Part shown: positions 20,171 to 28,998 of the stretch, one piece after another
Layout: the number at the start of each line of letters is the position of its first letter
Position numbering within the stretch: position 1 is the stretch's first letter
NCBI GenBank assembly: GCA_947479935.1
Contig: CANKBG010000007.1
Coordinates: 29,264-93,263, forward strand
Direction of reading: 5' to 3'
Length of the DNA: 64,000 nucleotides
Origin: Comamonadaceae bacterium
Lineage (GTDB): Bacteria; Pseudomonadota; Gammaproteobacteria; Burkholderiales; Burkholderiaceae_C
Notes under the pieces: generated by a model
The model's input: the letters and a program-made list of their open reading frames with translations, nothing else
Told to the model about the DNA's origin: nothing
Databases searched by the model: none
Translations under genes and position numbers: made by a program

Positions 20171-21094
20171 TTAAGGGGTGACGGGCACGTACTTTTGCGC
20201 CCAATCACGGGCCCAGATGCGGAGGGCTTCCTCGAGGGCTTGATGGTCGTCAGAAGACTTTGTCAGCCTGCTTAAGCCTAGTGCATTTGCCGCTGCCTGC
20301 AGTGCCAGCCAGACATCCTTCGGTGAATTTAAATTCAAAGCCTCGGCACTATGTTGCTTAGACAGCTTTTCGCCGTTGGCGGCCAATACCAATGGTGTGT
20401 GCAGGTAGTGTGGATGTTCAAAATCCAGCGCTTCTTGCAGTAAGTATTGACGTGCCGTGTTGTCCGTCAGGTCTTCACCTCGCACCACATGCGTGATGCC
20501 TTGTGCCGCATCGTCCACCACCACGGCCAGTTGATAAGCCCACAAGCCATCGGCGCGCTGTAAGACAAAGTCACCCACTTTTTCTTGAACATTTTGGAAC
20601 TGAGCGCCTAGTCGACGATCGGTCCAATGAACTTCAGGGCTGCCGCGCCATGCGCTCCATTGCGCCACGTTGAAGCGCCAAGCCCTTGCAGCTTTGCCGT
20701 TTAAACCACTTCTGCAGGTGCCGGGATAAACCGCTGCTTTGTGCCGTTCCAAACTCAAGCCTAGAGAAAATTGTTGGTCCTCAATTTCTTTGCGGGTGCA
20801 AGCACACGGATAGGCCAAGCCTTTTGCAATCAGTTGATCTAGTGCTTGTTGATAGTGTGTTTTTCTTTGTGACTGACAAACGACTTCGCCATCAGAGTGG
20901 AGTCCACACAAAGCAAGTTGTTTCAATATCGTGGCAGCAGCGCCGTCAATGCATCGTGGTCCATCCACATCTTCTATGCGAATCCACCACTCGCCTTGAT
21001 GAGCCCGAGCATCTAGCCAACTGGCCAGTGCCGCCACCAGCGAACCTGCATGCAACTCACCCGTGGGTGAGGGCGCAAATCTTCCGCGAACCAT
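20171..21094 (-). CDS. gluQ: glutamyl-Q tRNA(Asp) synthetase
   Basis: 307 residues, shorter than GluRS because the anticodon-binding part is missing. The class I motifs are [17 protein letters not shown] (HIGH equivalent) and GEKLSKQH (KMSKS equivalent). A zinc-type cysteine set lies in [10 protein letters not shown] and YPGTCRSG. It attaches glutamate to queuosine in tRNA-Asp. It begins 6 bases after the stop of the upstream oxidoreductase. Confidence 0.93.
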   Translation of the reverse strand: MVRGRFAPSPTGELHAGSLVAALASWLDARAHQGEWWIRIEDVDGPRCIDGAAATILKQLALCGLHSDGEVVCQSQRKTHYQQALDQLIAKGLAYPCACTRKEIEDQQFSLGLSLERHKAAVYPGTCRSGLNGKAARAWRFNVAQWSAWRGSPEVHWTDRRLGAQFQNVQEKVGDFVLQRADGLWAYQLAVVVDDAAQGITHVVRGEDLTDNTARQYLLQEALDFEHPHYLHTPLVLAANGEKLSKQHSAEALNLNSPKDVWLALQAAANALGLSRLTKSSDDHQALEEALRIWARDWAQKYVPVTP

Positions 21095-21100
21095 TCAGCG

Positions 21101-22165
21101 TTAAAGAGCTGCGAGCGCCAGTTCCAAGCCGGAAATGAACGCATCTTCCACACGGTTGCCAATGCACCAGTCGCCACACAAACCAATGCCTTGCGCTGTG
21201 CTTAGCATGTGTGTGGCACCTAAGGGTTGCAATGTTTTGGCAAAGCGCCACCGGTGCACCTTCACGTGTGCAGGTGTAGCGCGAATGCCAGTAATTTCTG
21301 AAAACGCTTTGAGCAATTTGGCTTCAACGCGTTCGGGCGCATCTTCCAAATGTTCTTGCGACCAAGCTGCACTGGCTTGTACGGTCCAGCGTTCAATCAG
21401 GTCGCGGCCAGGCTTGGACGATTCTCGTGCCAGCCATGCCACACGGTGATGCACGCTTCGTGCGGCGTTCCATTGTGGTCCTAGGGTAATGAGGCCGGGT
21501 TGGACTGCATTGGGAAATGCCACCATCAGGGTCCAGCAAGGTGCGACTTGCACCTTGGCCAGGGCCTCGGCGTTTTCCATTTTGATTTTCGAGTGGCGCA
21601 GCAAGTCAATCGCTTGATCGGAGGGAATGGCTAACAGCACTTGGTCAAAGCCACAGAACACCGATTGCGCGCCTTCAGGCTCTTCGCTGTGCAGCTGCCA
21701 TTGATTGGGGTGCAGTGTGTCGCGTTCTATTTTGAAAATGCGAGATTCAAAATGCAGGGTGTCTGTTTTGACCAAGGGCAGGGCCCAAGCTTTGACCAAG
21801 GCGTTCATGCCCGGTGTCGCCACCCAATGTTTGTCATGTGTGTTTCGCGCAGCTTCCACCAAACGGCCCATGGCATCTAAAACCCTCACCGCATTGGCAC
21901 TCCATGGCTTGCAAATGTTGGGGGTGGTGGCCAAAGCTTGTTCAAAGCGTTGATCACGCACAGTGAAATATTGCGCACCATGATCAAAATTGCCAAAAGT
22001 AGAAGCGCGAGTGGCCATCCGTCCACTGGTACCCTTGCTTTTTTCAAATACCGTCACCCGGTGTCCAGCTTGCATGAGGGTGCGTGCGCAGGCAATACCC
22101 GCCATACCGGCACCTATGATGGCGAAATTTTGCGTGGATTTTTGTGGTGCGTTTGGTTTTGTCAT
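21101..22165 (-). CDS. renalase-like FAD-dependent oxidoreductase
   Basis: 354 residues. The dinucleotide-binding motif is FAIIGAGMAGIACARTLMQAG with FEKSKGTSGRMATRAS, which is the pattern of bacterial renalase/NAD(P)-FAD amine-oxidase-like proteins. FDHGAQYFTVRDQRFE and the C-terminal GLCGDWCIGNRVEDAFISG support that group. These enzymes oxidise off-pathway dihydronicotinamide isomers in characterised cases; here the substrate is inferred only. Same strand as the LysR gene, 9 bp downstream of it. Confidence 0.85.
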   Translation of the reverse strand: MTKPNAPQKSTQNFAIIGAGMAGIACARTLMQAGHRVTVFEKSKGTSGRMATRASTFGNFDHGAQYFTVRDQRFEQALATTPNICKPWSANAVRVLDAMGRLVEAARNTHDKHWVATPGMNALVKAWALPLVKTDTLHFESRIFKIERDTLHPNQWQLHSEEPEGAQSVFCGFDQVLLAIPSDQAIDLLRHSKIKMENAEALAKVQVAPCWTLMVAFPNAVQPGLITLGPQWNAARSVHHRVAWLARESSKPGRDLIERWTVQASAAWSQEHLEDAPERVEAKLLKAFSEITGIRATPAHVKVHRWRFAKTLQPLGATHMLSTAQGIGLCGDWCIGNRVEDAFISGLELALAAL

Positions 22166-22174
22166 GGGGCTACT

Positions 22175-23119
22175 CTACACGCGATGGTGGGGTTGGAGCA
22201 ATGCTTGTTTGGTGATGTCTTGTTTCAACTGCGACAACCACCAAGTTAATGCATGCCCCTCGCTTTTGCGACCGGGATTGCGCCATGCAAATTCAACGGG
22301 GTTGATCCGAGTGACGCGACTGACTTTTTTGGCCACCAGACGCCCAGTATCGAGATAGGGCTTGGCCAAGCTCACGGGCAGAAAGCCACCGCCCAAGCCT
22401 CTCAGCTGGGCCTCTAGTTTGCTTGGCATGTCTGGGACAGTGAAGACATCCTGGCCGCCCAAAAGACCAATGGTGACCCCTTCACCTTGGGGAACCGAGT
22501 CGGCCACAGCCACGGCCCTGTGTTGCTGAATAACGGCGTCGCTTAAAGGTTCTGCGGCCTTGGCCAGCGGGTGATGGGGTGCAACTGCATAGACAAATTG
22601 AACTTGTCCCAATGATTCGTGCAGAATCCCAGTGTGACTGGCGGGCGTCATAAAAACACCGATCGCCAGGTCTGCCTGGCCCGATTTCAATGCCGCCAAA
22701 GTACCTGACAAAGTTTCATATCGAATACGCAGCCGCGTGGGGGGATTGAGGGCAAGAAAGCCTTCGCAAAGCTCCATCAGGACAGAGCGAGAAATGATGC
22801 TGTCGACGGCCACCGTAAAGACAGACTCCCAACCAGTGGCCACGCGTTTGACGCGGTTTGCCAAAGCGTCTACGTCGTGAATCAGCCGTTCAGCTTCCCT
22901 CAGCAATTCTTTGCCAGCCTCTGTGGGTTTGGCCTGACGGCTGCTTCGGTCAAACAGCAAGACATCAAGAGCATCTTCAATTTGCCTCACGCGGTAGGTG
23001 AGAGCGCTAGGGACCAGGCCCCTTTGCCTGGCAGCTGCGGCAAAGCTGCCATTGGCCTCAATGGCCAGCAACATACCCAGGGCGTCAGGTGTGAGGAGGT
23101 CGCGGGGCGGTGTGGACAT
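22175..23119 (-). CDS. LysR-family transcriptional regulator
   Basis: About 314 residues from ATG 23119. The winged helix-turn-helix is at residues ~10-70 (LAIEANGSFAAAARQRGLVPSALTYRVRQIEDAL, LFDRSS), followed by the periplasmic-binding-like effector domain. The track start at 23152 would place a 17-bp palindrome inside the coding region; starting at 23119 leaves it just upstream. It is divergent from pirin and flavodoxin-like genes, which are its most likely targets. Confidence 0.9.
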   Translation of the reverse strand: MSTPPRDLLTPDALGMLLAIEANGSFAAAARQRGLVPSALTYRVRQIEDALDVLLFDRSSRQAKPTEAGKELLREAERLIHDVDALANRVKRVATGWESVFTVAVDSIISRSVLMELCEGFLALNPPTRLRIRYETLSGTLAALKSGQADLAIGVFMTPASHTGILHESLGQVQFVYAVAPHHPLAKAAEPLSDAVIQQHRAVAVADSVPQGEGVTIGLLGGQDVFTVPDMPSKLEAQLRGLGGGFLPVSLAKPYLDTGRLVAKKVSRVTRINPVEFAWRNPGRKSEGHALTWWLSQLKQDITKQALLQPHHRV

Positions 23120-23124
23120 TGGTA

Positions 23125-23141
23125 ATTCAAATAATTTGAAT
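23125..23141. promoter_or_regulatory. 17-bp perfect palindrome, probable LysR operator
   Basis: ATTCAAAT-A-ATTTGAAT is a perfect inverted repeat 5 bases upstream of the preferred LysR start and ~84 bp before the divergent pirin gene. AT-rich dyads in such divergent spacers are usual LysR-type binding sites (T-N11-A). Which genes it controls is inferred. Confidence 0.55.
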
Positions 23142-23224
23142 GATAACGACAAATTATGATCTCTTTGTTGAAACTATTGCAATTTAAAGTTCAGCCATCG
23201 AATCTTTTTAAAGCAAAAAATTAA

Positions 23225-23929
23225 ATGATCCAAATTCGTTGTTCAGGTGAACGCGGTTATGCAGACCATGGCTGGCTCAAGTCGTTTCACAGTTTTTCAT
23301 TTGCGGGTTACTACGACCCCGCCTTCATGGGTTGGGGTAATTTGCGCGTCATCAATGAAGATCGCATTGCCCCAGGCACGGGCTTTGGAACCCATGGCCA
23401 CAAGGACATGGAAATCATCAGCTATGTGTTGTCTGGCAACTTGGCCCACAAAGACAACATGGGCAATGTCAAAGGCATTCCGCCAGGCGATGTGCAGCGC
23501 ATGAGCGCAGGCAAAGGCGTGATGCACAGCGAGTTCAACCATGCGGAGGGCGAGACCACGCACTTCTTTCAAATTTGGATTGAGCCCAATGTGCTGGGCA
23601 TTGCGCCCAGTTATGAACAAAAAACAGTACCCAATGCCACCAAGCGCGGCGCCTTGAAGGTGGTGGCGTCACCTCAGGGTGAAGGCGACGCCGTCAAAAT
23701 TTCAGCAGACGCTACTTTGTATGCGGGCTTGTTAGATGGCGATGAAAAAGCAACTTTGGCCTTGAGCCCAGAACGCAAGGCCTATGTGCATCTCATTCGC
23801 GGCGAATTACAGGTGAATGGCCAAGCTTTGAAGGGTGGCGATGCCGCGCTCATTCAGGCTGAAACAAATCTTGAACTGACACACGGCAAGGATGCCGAGG
23901 TCTTGGTTTTTGACTTGGCTTCCCATTAA
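23225..23929 (+). CDS. pirin family protein (quercetinase-like bicupin)
   Basis: 234 residues. The pirin signature is seen in HGWLKSFHSFSFAGYYDP, the metal-binding histidines in GTHGHKDMEIISYVLSG and GVMHSEFNHAE, and THFFQIWIEP follows. YhhW-type pirins can cleave quercetin, but the physiological role is generally unclear. No good Shine-Dalgarno precedes ATG 23225. It begins a probable two-gene operon with the flavodoxin-like gene and lies opposite a LysR gene. Confidence 0.92.
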   Translation: MIQIRCSGERGYADHGWLKSFHSFSFAGYYDPAFMGWGNLRVINEDRIAPGTGFGTHGHKDMEIISYVLSGNLAHKDNMGNVKGIPPGDVQRMSAGKGVMHSEFNHAEGETTHFFQIWIEPNVLGIAPSYEQKTVPNATKRGALKVVASPQGEGDAVKISADATLYAGLLDGDEKATLALSPERKAYVHLIRGELQVNGQALKGGDAALIQAETNLELTHGKDAEVLVFDLASH

Positions 23930-23968
23930 TTTTGAAGCTTTAATTTTTATTTTTTCAGGAGTACTCAC

Positions 23969-24502
23969 ATGGCTAAATCAGTCGTTATTTATCATTCAGG
24001 TTACGGTCACACACAGCGCGTGGCGCAGTTCGTGGCACAAGGGGCCAATGCAGCATTGATCGCCATCGATGCCGATGGCAACATCACCGATGTTGATTGG
24101 GAAGCTTTGGACGCAGCCGATGCCATCATCTTTGGGTCACCAACTTACATGGGCATGGCCTCTTGGCAATTTAAGAAGTTTGCCGATGCTTCTTCTAAGC
24201 GTTGGTTCACCAGTGCCTGGAAGGACAAAGTGGCCGGTGGCTTCACCATCTCAGCCAGCCCTAGCGGCGACAAGTTGTCCACTCTTCAATACTTCATTAC
24301 CTTGTCCATGCAACAAGCCATGATATGGGTCGGCCAGCCTTCGCTGAACGATGGCACGCTGAACCGCATTGGTTCTAATTCAGGCGTGATGGCCCAAGTG
24401 GGCCCAACTAGCCCAGCTGAAGACATTCCACAGGGTGACTTGGACACAGCCAAGGCATATGGTGCGCGTGTGGCTGCTGTTGCCGCCAAATTGCGCGGCT
24501 AA
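23969..24502 (+). CDS. flavodoxin-fold NAD(P)H:quinone oxidoreductase / FMN reductase
   Basis: 177 residues. The N-terminal FMN phosphate loop is VVIYHSGYGHTQRVAQFVA; the second flavin loop is IIFGSPTYMGMASWQFKKFAD, close to WrbA-like proteins. It probably reduces quinones or acts on flavin with NAD(P)H in the cytoplasm. CAGGAGTACTCAC gives a clear ribosome site for ATG 23969. It follows pirin by 39 bp on the same strand, a common pairing in Burkholderiales as I remember it. Confidence 0.88.
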   Translation: MAKSVVIYHSGYGHTQRVAQFVAQGANAALIAIDADGNITDVDWEALDAADAIIFGSPTYMGMASWQFKKFADASSKRWFTSAWKDKVAGGFTISASPSGDKLSTLQYFITLSMQQAMIWVGQPSLNDGTLNRIGSNSGVMAQVGPTSPAEDIPQGDLDTAKAYGARVAAVAAKLRG

Positions 24503-24555
24503 TCAGTTCTAAAACAGGTGCTGACATCAGTGCGTCCCACGTGGCCTCACTGTCT

Positions 24556-25311
24556 TTACTTTTGAAGCCCTTCAGTGGGCTTCACTGTTTCTAAAGAAGC
24601 GTTCACTGCACGGCGATCGTCAAACACAAAGCAATCGCCGTTATATTGCGAGCCATCAGTCTCTTCAAAATATTTCAAAATGCCACCCTCTAGTTGATAG
24701 GCGTGTGGCATTCCGTTTTGTTGCATGAAGATAGCCGCTTTTTCACAGCGAATACCGCCCGTGCAAAAACTGATGACCGTCTTGTCTTTCAACTCTTCCT
24801 TGTGGGCCATCAAGGCATCTGGAAATTCTGTGAATTTGGTGAGTCGCCAATCAATGGCGCCCTTGAAAGTGCCTTCGTCTACTTCATAGTCGTTGCGGGT
24901 GTCCAAAATGACCACAGGCCTGCCGTTGTCGTCAAAACCCTGATCTAGCCACCGCTTGGCCGTGGCCGGCGTCACGGCTGGCGCTCGGCCTTCAGTGGGT
25001 CGAATGGTGGGGTGGTTCATCCGGATGATCTCGCCCTTGACCTTGACCAGCATTTTGTGAAAGGGGGGTTCATCTGACCAACTTTCCTTGGGCTTGATGT
25101 CAGCAAACCTAGGATCTGTGTGGAGTTCAGCCACAAAACCTCTGACAGCCTCGGCGGGGCCTGCTAAAAATAAATTAATTCCTTCCTCGGCCAGCAAAAT
25201 CGTGCCTTTCAGCGCGCGCTTCAGGCAGCGTTCCAAGAGAACGAGGCGCAGTTCCGCAGCGTCCGGCAGGGGCACGAACTTGTATGTGGAAATATTAAGA
25301 ATTTTGTTCAC
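24556..25311 (-). CDS. trhO: tRNA uridine(34) hydroxylase, rhodanese domain
   Basis: About 251 residues from GTG 25311 (MNKILNISTYKFVPL). An N-terminal acylphosphatase-like domain (GTILLAEEGINLFLAG) is followed by a rhodanese domain with the active-site loop SFCTGGIRCEKAAIFM. TrhO/YceA hydroxylates U34 in tRNA. The track start 25449 runs through dnaE coding sequence on the other strand; ATG 25368 is another possibility. With GTG 25311 the start is 6 bases after a TACAAT box, so the mRNA may be leaderless. Confidence 0.88.
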   Translation of the reverse strand: MNKILNISTYKFVPLPDAAELRLVLLERCLKRALKGTILLAEEGINLFLAGPAEAVRGFVAELHTDPRFADIKPKESWSDEPPFHKMLVKVKGEIIRMNHPTIRPTEGRAPAVTPATAKRWLDQGFDDNGRPVVILDTRNDYEVDEGTFKGAIDWRLTKFTEFPDALMAHKEELKDKTVISFCTGGIRCEKAAIFMQQNGMPHAYQLEGGILKYFEETDGSQYNGDCFVFDDRRAVNASLETVKPTEGLQK

Positions 25312-25317
25312 CCCCGT

Positions 25318-25350
25318 ATTGTAGAAAACATCCAAAGCAGCTTCTACAAT
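25318..25350. promoter_or_regulatory. symmetrical divergent promoter pair for trhO and dnaE
   Basis: ATTGTAGAA and TTCTACAAT form a 9-bp inverted repeat. Each arm contains an outward-facing TACAAT -10 box (25345-25350 on plus; 25323-25318 on minus). Each box is exactly 6 bases before a start codon (ATG 25357 for dnaE, GTG 25311 for trhO). No good -35 box is obvious for either. Confidence 0.5.
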
Positions 25351-25356
25351 GGGCTC

Positions 25357-28300
25357 ATGTTTGTCCATTTGCGCCTCCATTCCGAGTTTTCCATTGTCGA
25401 TTCCACGTGTCGCATCGACGAAGTGGTGAAGGCTGCTGCAGACGATCATCAGCCTGCACTGGCCATCACCGATTTAAGCAACCTGTTCGGGGCCATTAAG
25501 TTTTACAAAGCAGCACGCGAACTGGGCGTGCAACCCATCTTGGGCGCAGAAATTTTCTTGGAAGGCTTGGGTGTTGAACCTCTGGCTTTGTCTCGGGTCA
25601 TGGTGTTGGTGCAAAGTTCTCAAGGCTATTTGAATTTATCTGAATTGCTGGCGCGGGCTTGGACGCAAAACATGGTCAAGACCAACGCCGTTGTGAAGTT
25701 GGCTTGGCTTGAAGAATTGTCTGAAGGCTTGATTTTGATTTCGGGCGCGCAAGCGGGCCCCGTGGGTCAAGCCTTGGTGCAAGGCGATACCTCGCGCGCC
25801 GCTGAAATTGCTTTGCAATTGGCTTCGATTTTTACCCACCGCTTTTATTTGGAGTTGCAGCGAACGGGCAGGCCTGAAGACAATGCCCATGTGATTGCAG
25901 CCGTCAAGTTGGCGGCCCGTTTGAATTTGCCTGTCGTCGCCACCCATCCCGTGCAGTTTTTGGCACCCGATGATTACGAATCACACGAGGCGCGTGTGTG
26001 TATTTCTGAGGGCGAAATTTTGGGCAATCAGCGTCGTGTGCGAAAGTTCACGCGTGATCAATATTTCAAATCGACTGAAGAAATGCAGGCACTTTTTGCG
26101 GATGTGCCAAGCGCCTTGGCCAATTCAGTCGAAATTGCCAAGCGGTGTAATTTAACGTTGGTGCTGGGCAAGCCGCAACTTCCCAATTACCCCACGCCTC
26201 TCACCGATGGCAAACCCATGCCCATTGAGGCGTATTTCCGTTTGCTTTCAGTTGAAGGTTTGGAGGAGCGCTTGGTGCACCTTTATCCAGACGCAGCCAA
26301 GAGAGAAATTGAGCGGCCTCGGTATGCGGAGCGTTTGGAATTTGAAATCAACACCATCTTGAACATGGGGTTCCCCGGTTACTTTTTAATCGTGGGCGAT
26401 TTCATCAATTGGGCGAAGAAGAATGGGTGCCCTGTGGGGCCAGGCCGAGGCTCAGGGGCAGGTTCGTTGGTTGCTTACTCTTTGAAAATTACCGATCTTG
26501 ACCCGTTGCAATACAACTTGCTGTTTGAGCGATTTTTAAATCCGGAGCGGGTTTCCATGCCCGACTTTGACATTGACTTTTGTCAGACCAATCGCGACCG
26601 TGTGATTGATTATGTGAAAGACAAGTATGGTCGCGATGCCGTGAGCCAAATTGCCACCTTTGGCACCATGGCAGCGCGGGCAGCCATTCGAGATGTTGGC
26701 CGTGTGCTCGACATGAGTTATATGTTTTGCGACGGCATTAGCAAGCTCATTCCGAACAAGCCAGGGCAGCACATTACCATCGATGGTGCCATCAAAGCTG
26801 AACCCATTTTGGCCGAGCGCTTGGAAAAAGAAGACGAAGTTAAAACCCTTTTAGCATTGGCGCAAAAACTCGAAGGCATGACGCGCAACGTGGGCATGCA
26901 TGCGGGAGGTGTTTTGATTGCCCCCGGTAAGCTCACAGATTTTTGTCCTTTGTACCAGCAACCCGGCAGTACTTCAGCGGTGAGCCAGTATGACAAAGAT
27001 GATGTGGAGGCTATTGGCCTGGTGAAGTTTGACTTCTTGGGCTTGGCCACCTTGACCATTTTGGAGTTGGCACGTGAGATGCTTGCCAAGCGTCATCAAG
27101 GCCAAGAGAATTTTGCGTTTGAGAATATTCCACTGAATGATGCTGCAACTTATAAGTTGTTTGCAGACGGGCGAACGGAGTCGGTGTTTCAATTTGAAAG
27201 TCGCGGCATGCAGGGCATGCTCAAGGATGCGCGGCCTTCACGATTGGAAGATTTGATTGCATTGAATGCGCTTTACCGTCCTGGCCCGATGGATTTGATT
27301 CCGAGTTTTGTGGCCCGCAAACACGGCCGTGAAGTGGTGGAGTATCCACATCCCTTGGTTGAGAAAGTGTTGTCTGAAACCTACGGCATCATGGTGTACC
27401 AAGAGCAGGTGATGCAAACGGCCCAAGTGCTAGGGGGTTATAGCTTGGGTGGCGCCGATTTGCTGCGTCGGGCCATGGGCAAGAAGAAGGCCGAGGAGAT
27501 GGCCGAGCATCGGGACATTTTCCGCAAAGGTGCTGGTGTCAATGGTTTGTCGGAAGCTAAAGCCGACGAAGTCTTCGACTTGATGGAAAAGTTTGCGGGA
27601 TACGGCTTCAACAAATCGCACGCTGCAGCTTATTCGTTGTTGGCCTATCACACGGGTTGGCTCAAGGTGCATTTCACTGCGGAATTTTTCTGCGCCAACA
27701 TGACCATTGAAATGGACGACACCGACAAACTGAAAGTGTTGTTTGAAGATGCGTTGAAGTTTGGCGTAAGCTTCGACCCACCTGATGTCAACCGTGGTAC
27801 ACATCGCTTTGAGCCAGTGTCCGATAAAGTAATTCGATATGGTTTGGGTGCCATCAAAGGCACAGGGCAGCAAGCCATCGACGCCATTGTGAAAGCGCGT
27901 GAAGAGGGCGGCCCTTTTACCAGTTTGTTTGATTTTTGTGTGCGTGTTGACCGCAGCCGATTGAACAAACGAAGCGTAGAGGCCTTGGTCAAGGCCGGTG
28001 CGTTTGACTCTTTGCAGCGCAACAGAGCATCCTTGGCGGCTTCTGTCGATCGCGCGTTTGAGTTTTCTGCCGCCACTGCAGCCAATGCCAATCAAGGCGG
28101 CTTGTTCGACATGATGGGCGACGATGCCCATGGGTCTAGCACCCAAGAACCCGATTTGGTTGACATGTTGCCGTGGGGTGTAAAGGAACAACTGACCCAA
28201 GAAAAGACAGCGGTCGGTTTTTATCTTTCTGGCCATTTATTTGATGCGGTAGAGCGCGAAGTACGGTTGTTTGCCAAACGCAAAATAGACGATTTAATAG

Positions 28301-28845
28301 ACAGTCGTGAACCTCAATTGTTGGCAGGCATTGTGGGTGACTTGCGCATCATCAATGGCCAACGGGGTAAGTTGGCCATCTTTAAATTAGACGACAAGAG
28401 TGCGGCGATGGAAGCCACGGCCGACGAGGCCATGATCAATGCCAACCGTCACTTGCTCAAAGACGATGAACTGATCATCGTCATGGCCAAGATGCAGCCC
28501 GATCGATTCTCGGGAGGTTATCGTTTGTCCATTCAGCAAGTTTGGGATCTGCCCTCTGCGCGTTGTCGCTTTGGCAAATACTTGCGCGTAGCAGTGAATG
28601 GCCGAGCCCCTGAGGTCGCGCAGTTGGTCAAGGCATTTCCGCCTCAACGAGAAATGACGGATCAAGGCGAGTTATTCAGAGGTTTGTCCGTTCGCTTAAA
28701 ACTAGAGCGCAAAGCTGACAACGTGTCGGCAAGTGCCGAACTGCTGTTGGGTGAACAAGCCAAATTCTTCCCCAGCGATGCAGCCCTTTCCAGCTGGATC
28801 GCCCAAGCCGACCAAGGGAAAGCCGAAATCGTCTACGAGAACTAA
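25357..28845 (+). CDS. dnaE: DNA polymerase III subunit alpha
   Basis: 1162 residues, standard for the replicative polymerase. It begins with the PHP domain (HLRLHSEFSIVDS), carries the polymerase metal motif MPDFDIDFCQTNRDRV and GPGRGSGAGSLVAYSL in the palm, then the HhH region and a C-terminal OB fold (ELLAGIVGDLRI-type). It replicates the chromosome. It has no visible ribosome site; a -10 box lies 6 bases before ATG. It ends just before a long inverted repeat that separates it from convergent tolA. Confidence 0.98.
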   Translation: MFVHLRLHSEFSIVDSTCRIDEVVKAAADDHQPALAITDLSNLFGAIKFYKAARELGVQPILGAEIFLEGLGVEPLALSRVMVLVQSSQGYLNLSELLARAWTQNMVKTNAVVKLAWLEELSEGLILISGAQAGPVGQALVQGDTSRAAEIALQLASIFTHRFYLELQRTGRPEDNAHVIAAVKLAARLNLPVVATHPVQFLAPDDYESHEARVCISEGEILGNQRRVRKFTRDQYFKSTEEMQALFADVPSALANSVEIAKRCNLTLVLGKPQLPNYPTPLTDGKPMPIEAYFRLLSVEGLEERLVHLYPDAAKREIERPRYAERLEFEINTILNMGFPGYFLIVGDFINWAKKNGCPVGPGRGSGAGSLVAYSLKITDLDPLQYNLLFERFLNPERVSMPDFDIDFCQTNRDRVIDYVKDKYGRDAVSQIATFGTMAARAAIRDVGRVLDMSYMFCDGISKLIPNKPGQHITIDGAIKAEPILAERLEKEDEVKTLLALAQKLEGMTRNVGMHAGGVLIAPGKLTDFCPLYQQPGSTSAVSQYDKDDVEAIGLVKFDFLGLATLTILELAREMLAKRHQGQENFAFENIPLNDAATYKLFADGRTESVFQFESRGMQGMLKDARPSRLEDLIALNALYRPGPMDLIPSFVARKHGREVVEYPHPLVEKVLSETYGIMVYQEQVMQTAQVLGGYSLGGADLLRRAMGKKKAEEMAEHRDIFRKGAGVNGLSEAKADEVFDLMEKFAGYGFNKSHAAAYSLLAYHTGWLKVHFTAEFFCANMTIEMDDTDKLKVLFEDALKFGVSFDPPDVNRGTHRFEPVSDKVIRYGLGAIKGTGQQAIDAIVKAREEGGPFTSLFDFCVRVDRSRLNKRSVEALVKAGAFDSLQRNRASLAASVDRAFEFSAATAANANQGGLFDMMGDDAHGSSTQEPDLVDMLPWGVKEQLTQEKTAVGFYLSGHLFDAVEREVRLFAKRKIDDLIDSREPQLLAGIVGDLRIINGQRGKLAIFKLDDKSAAMEATADEAMINANRHLLKDDELIIVMAKMQPDRFSGGYRLSIQQVWDLPSARCRFGKYLRVAVNGRAPEVAQLVKAFPPQREMTDQGELFRGLSVRLKLERKADNVSASAELLLGEQAKFFPSDAALSSWIAQADQGKAEIVYEN

Positions 28846-28847
28846 AT

Positions 28848-28959
28848 TTAATTGGGGGCATTAATTGGGGTCAGATCACAATTAATTTTTTAATCACATG
28901 TTGATCAGTGATCGAAGAAAATTAATTGTGATCTGACCCCAATTAATGCCCCCAATTAA
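28848..28959. repeat. 42-bp perfect inverted repeat (REP/BIME-like) between dnaE and tolA
   Basis: Left arm 28848-28889 and right arm 28918-28959 are exact reverse complements over 42 bases, with a 28-base loop. Each arm contains the GGGGTCAGATCACAATTAAT unit also found at 5775-5802. Starting 2 bases after the dnaE stop and ending 39 bases before the tolA stop, it can fold into a very stable hairpin and may act as a bidirectional terminator. Confidence 0.85.
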
Positions 28960-28998
28960 TGCTTTCCGGAACAGGGCAGGCCGGCTGCGCGAGTCTTA

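Noticed and set aside
27430-28236. 268-aa minus-strand ORF opposite dnaE
   Set aside because: Shadow of dnaE; no motif.
28848-28959. remnant insertion sequence
   Set aside because: No transposase coding remnant and no target duplication visible; the perfect dyad fits a REP-like repeat better.
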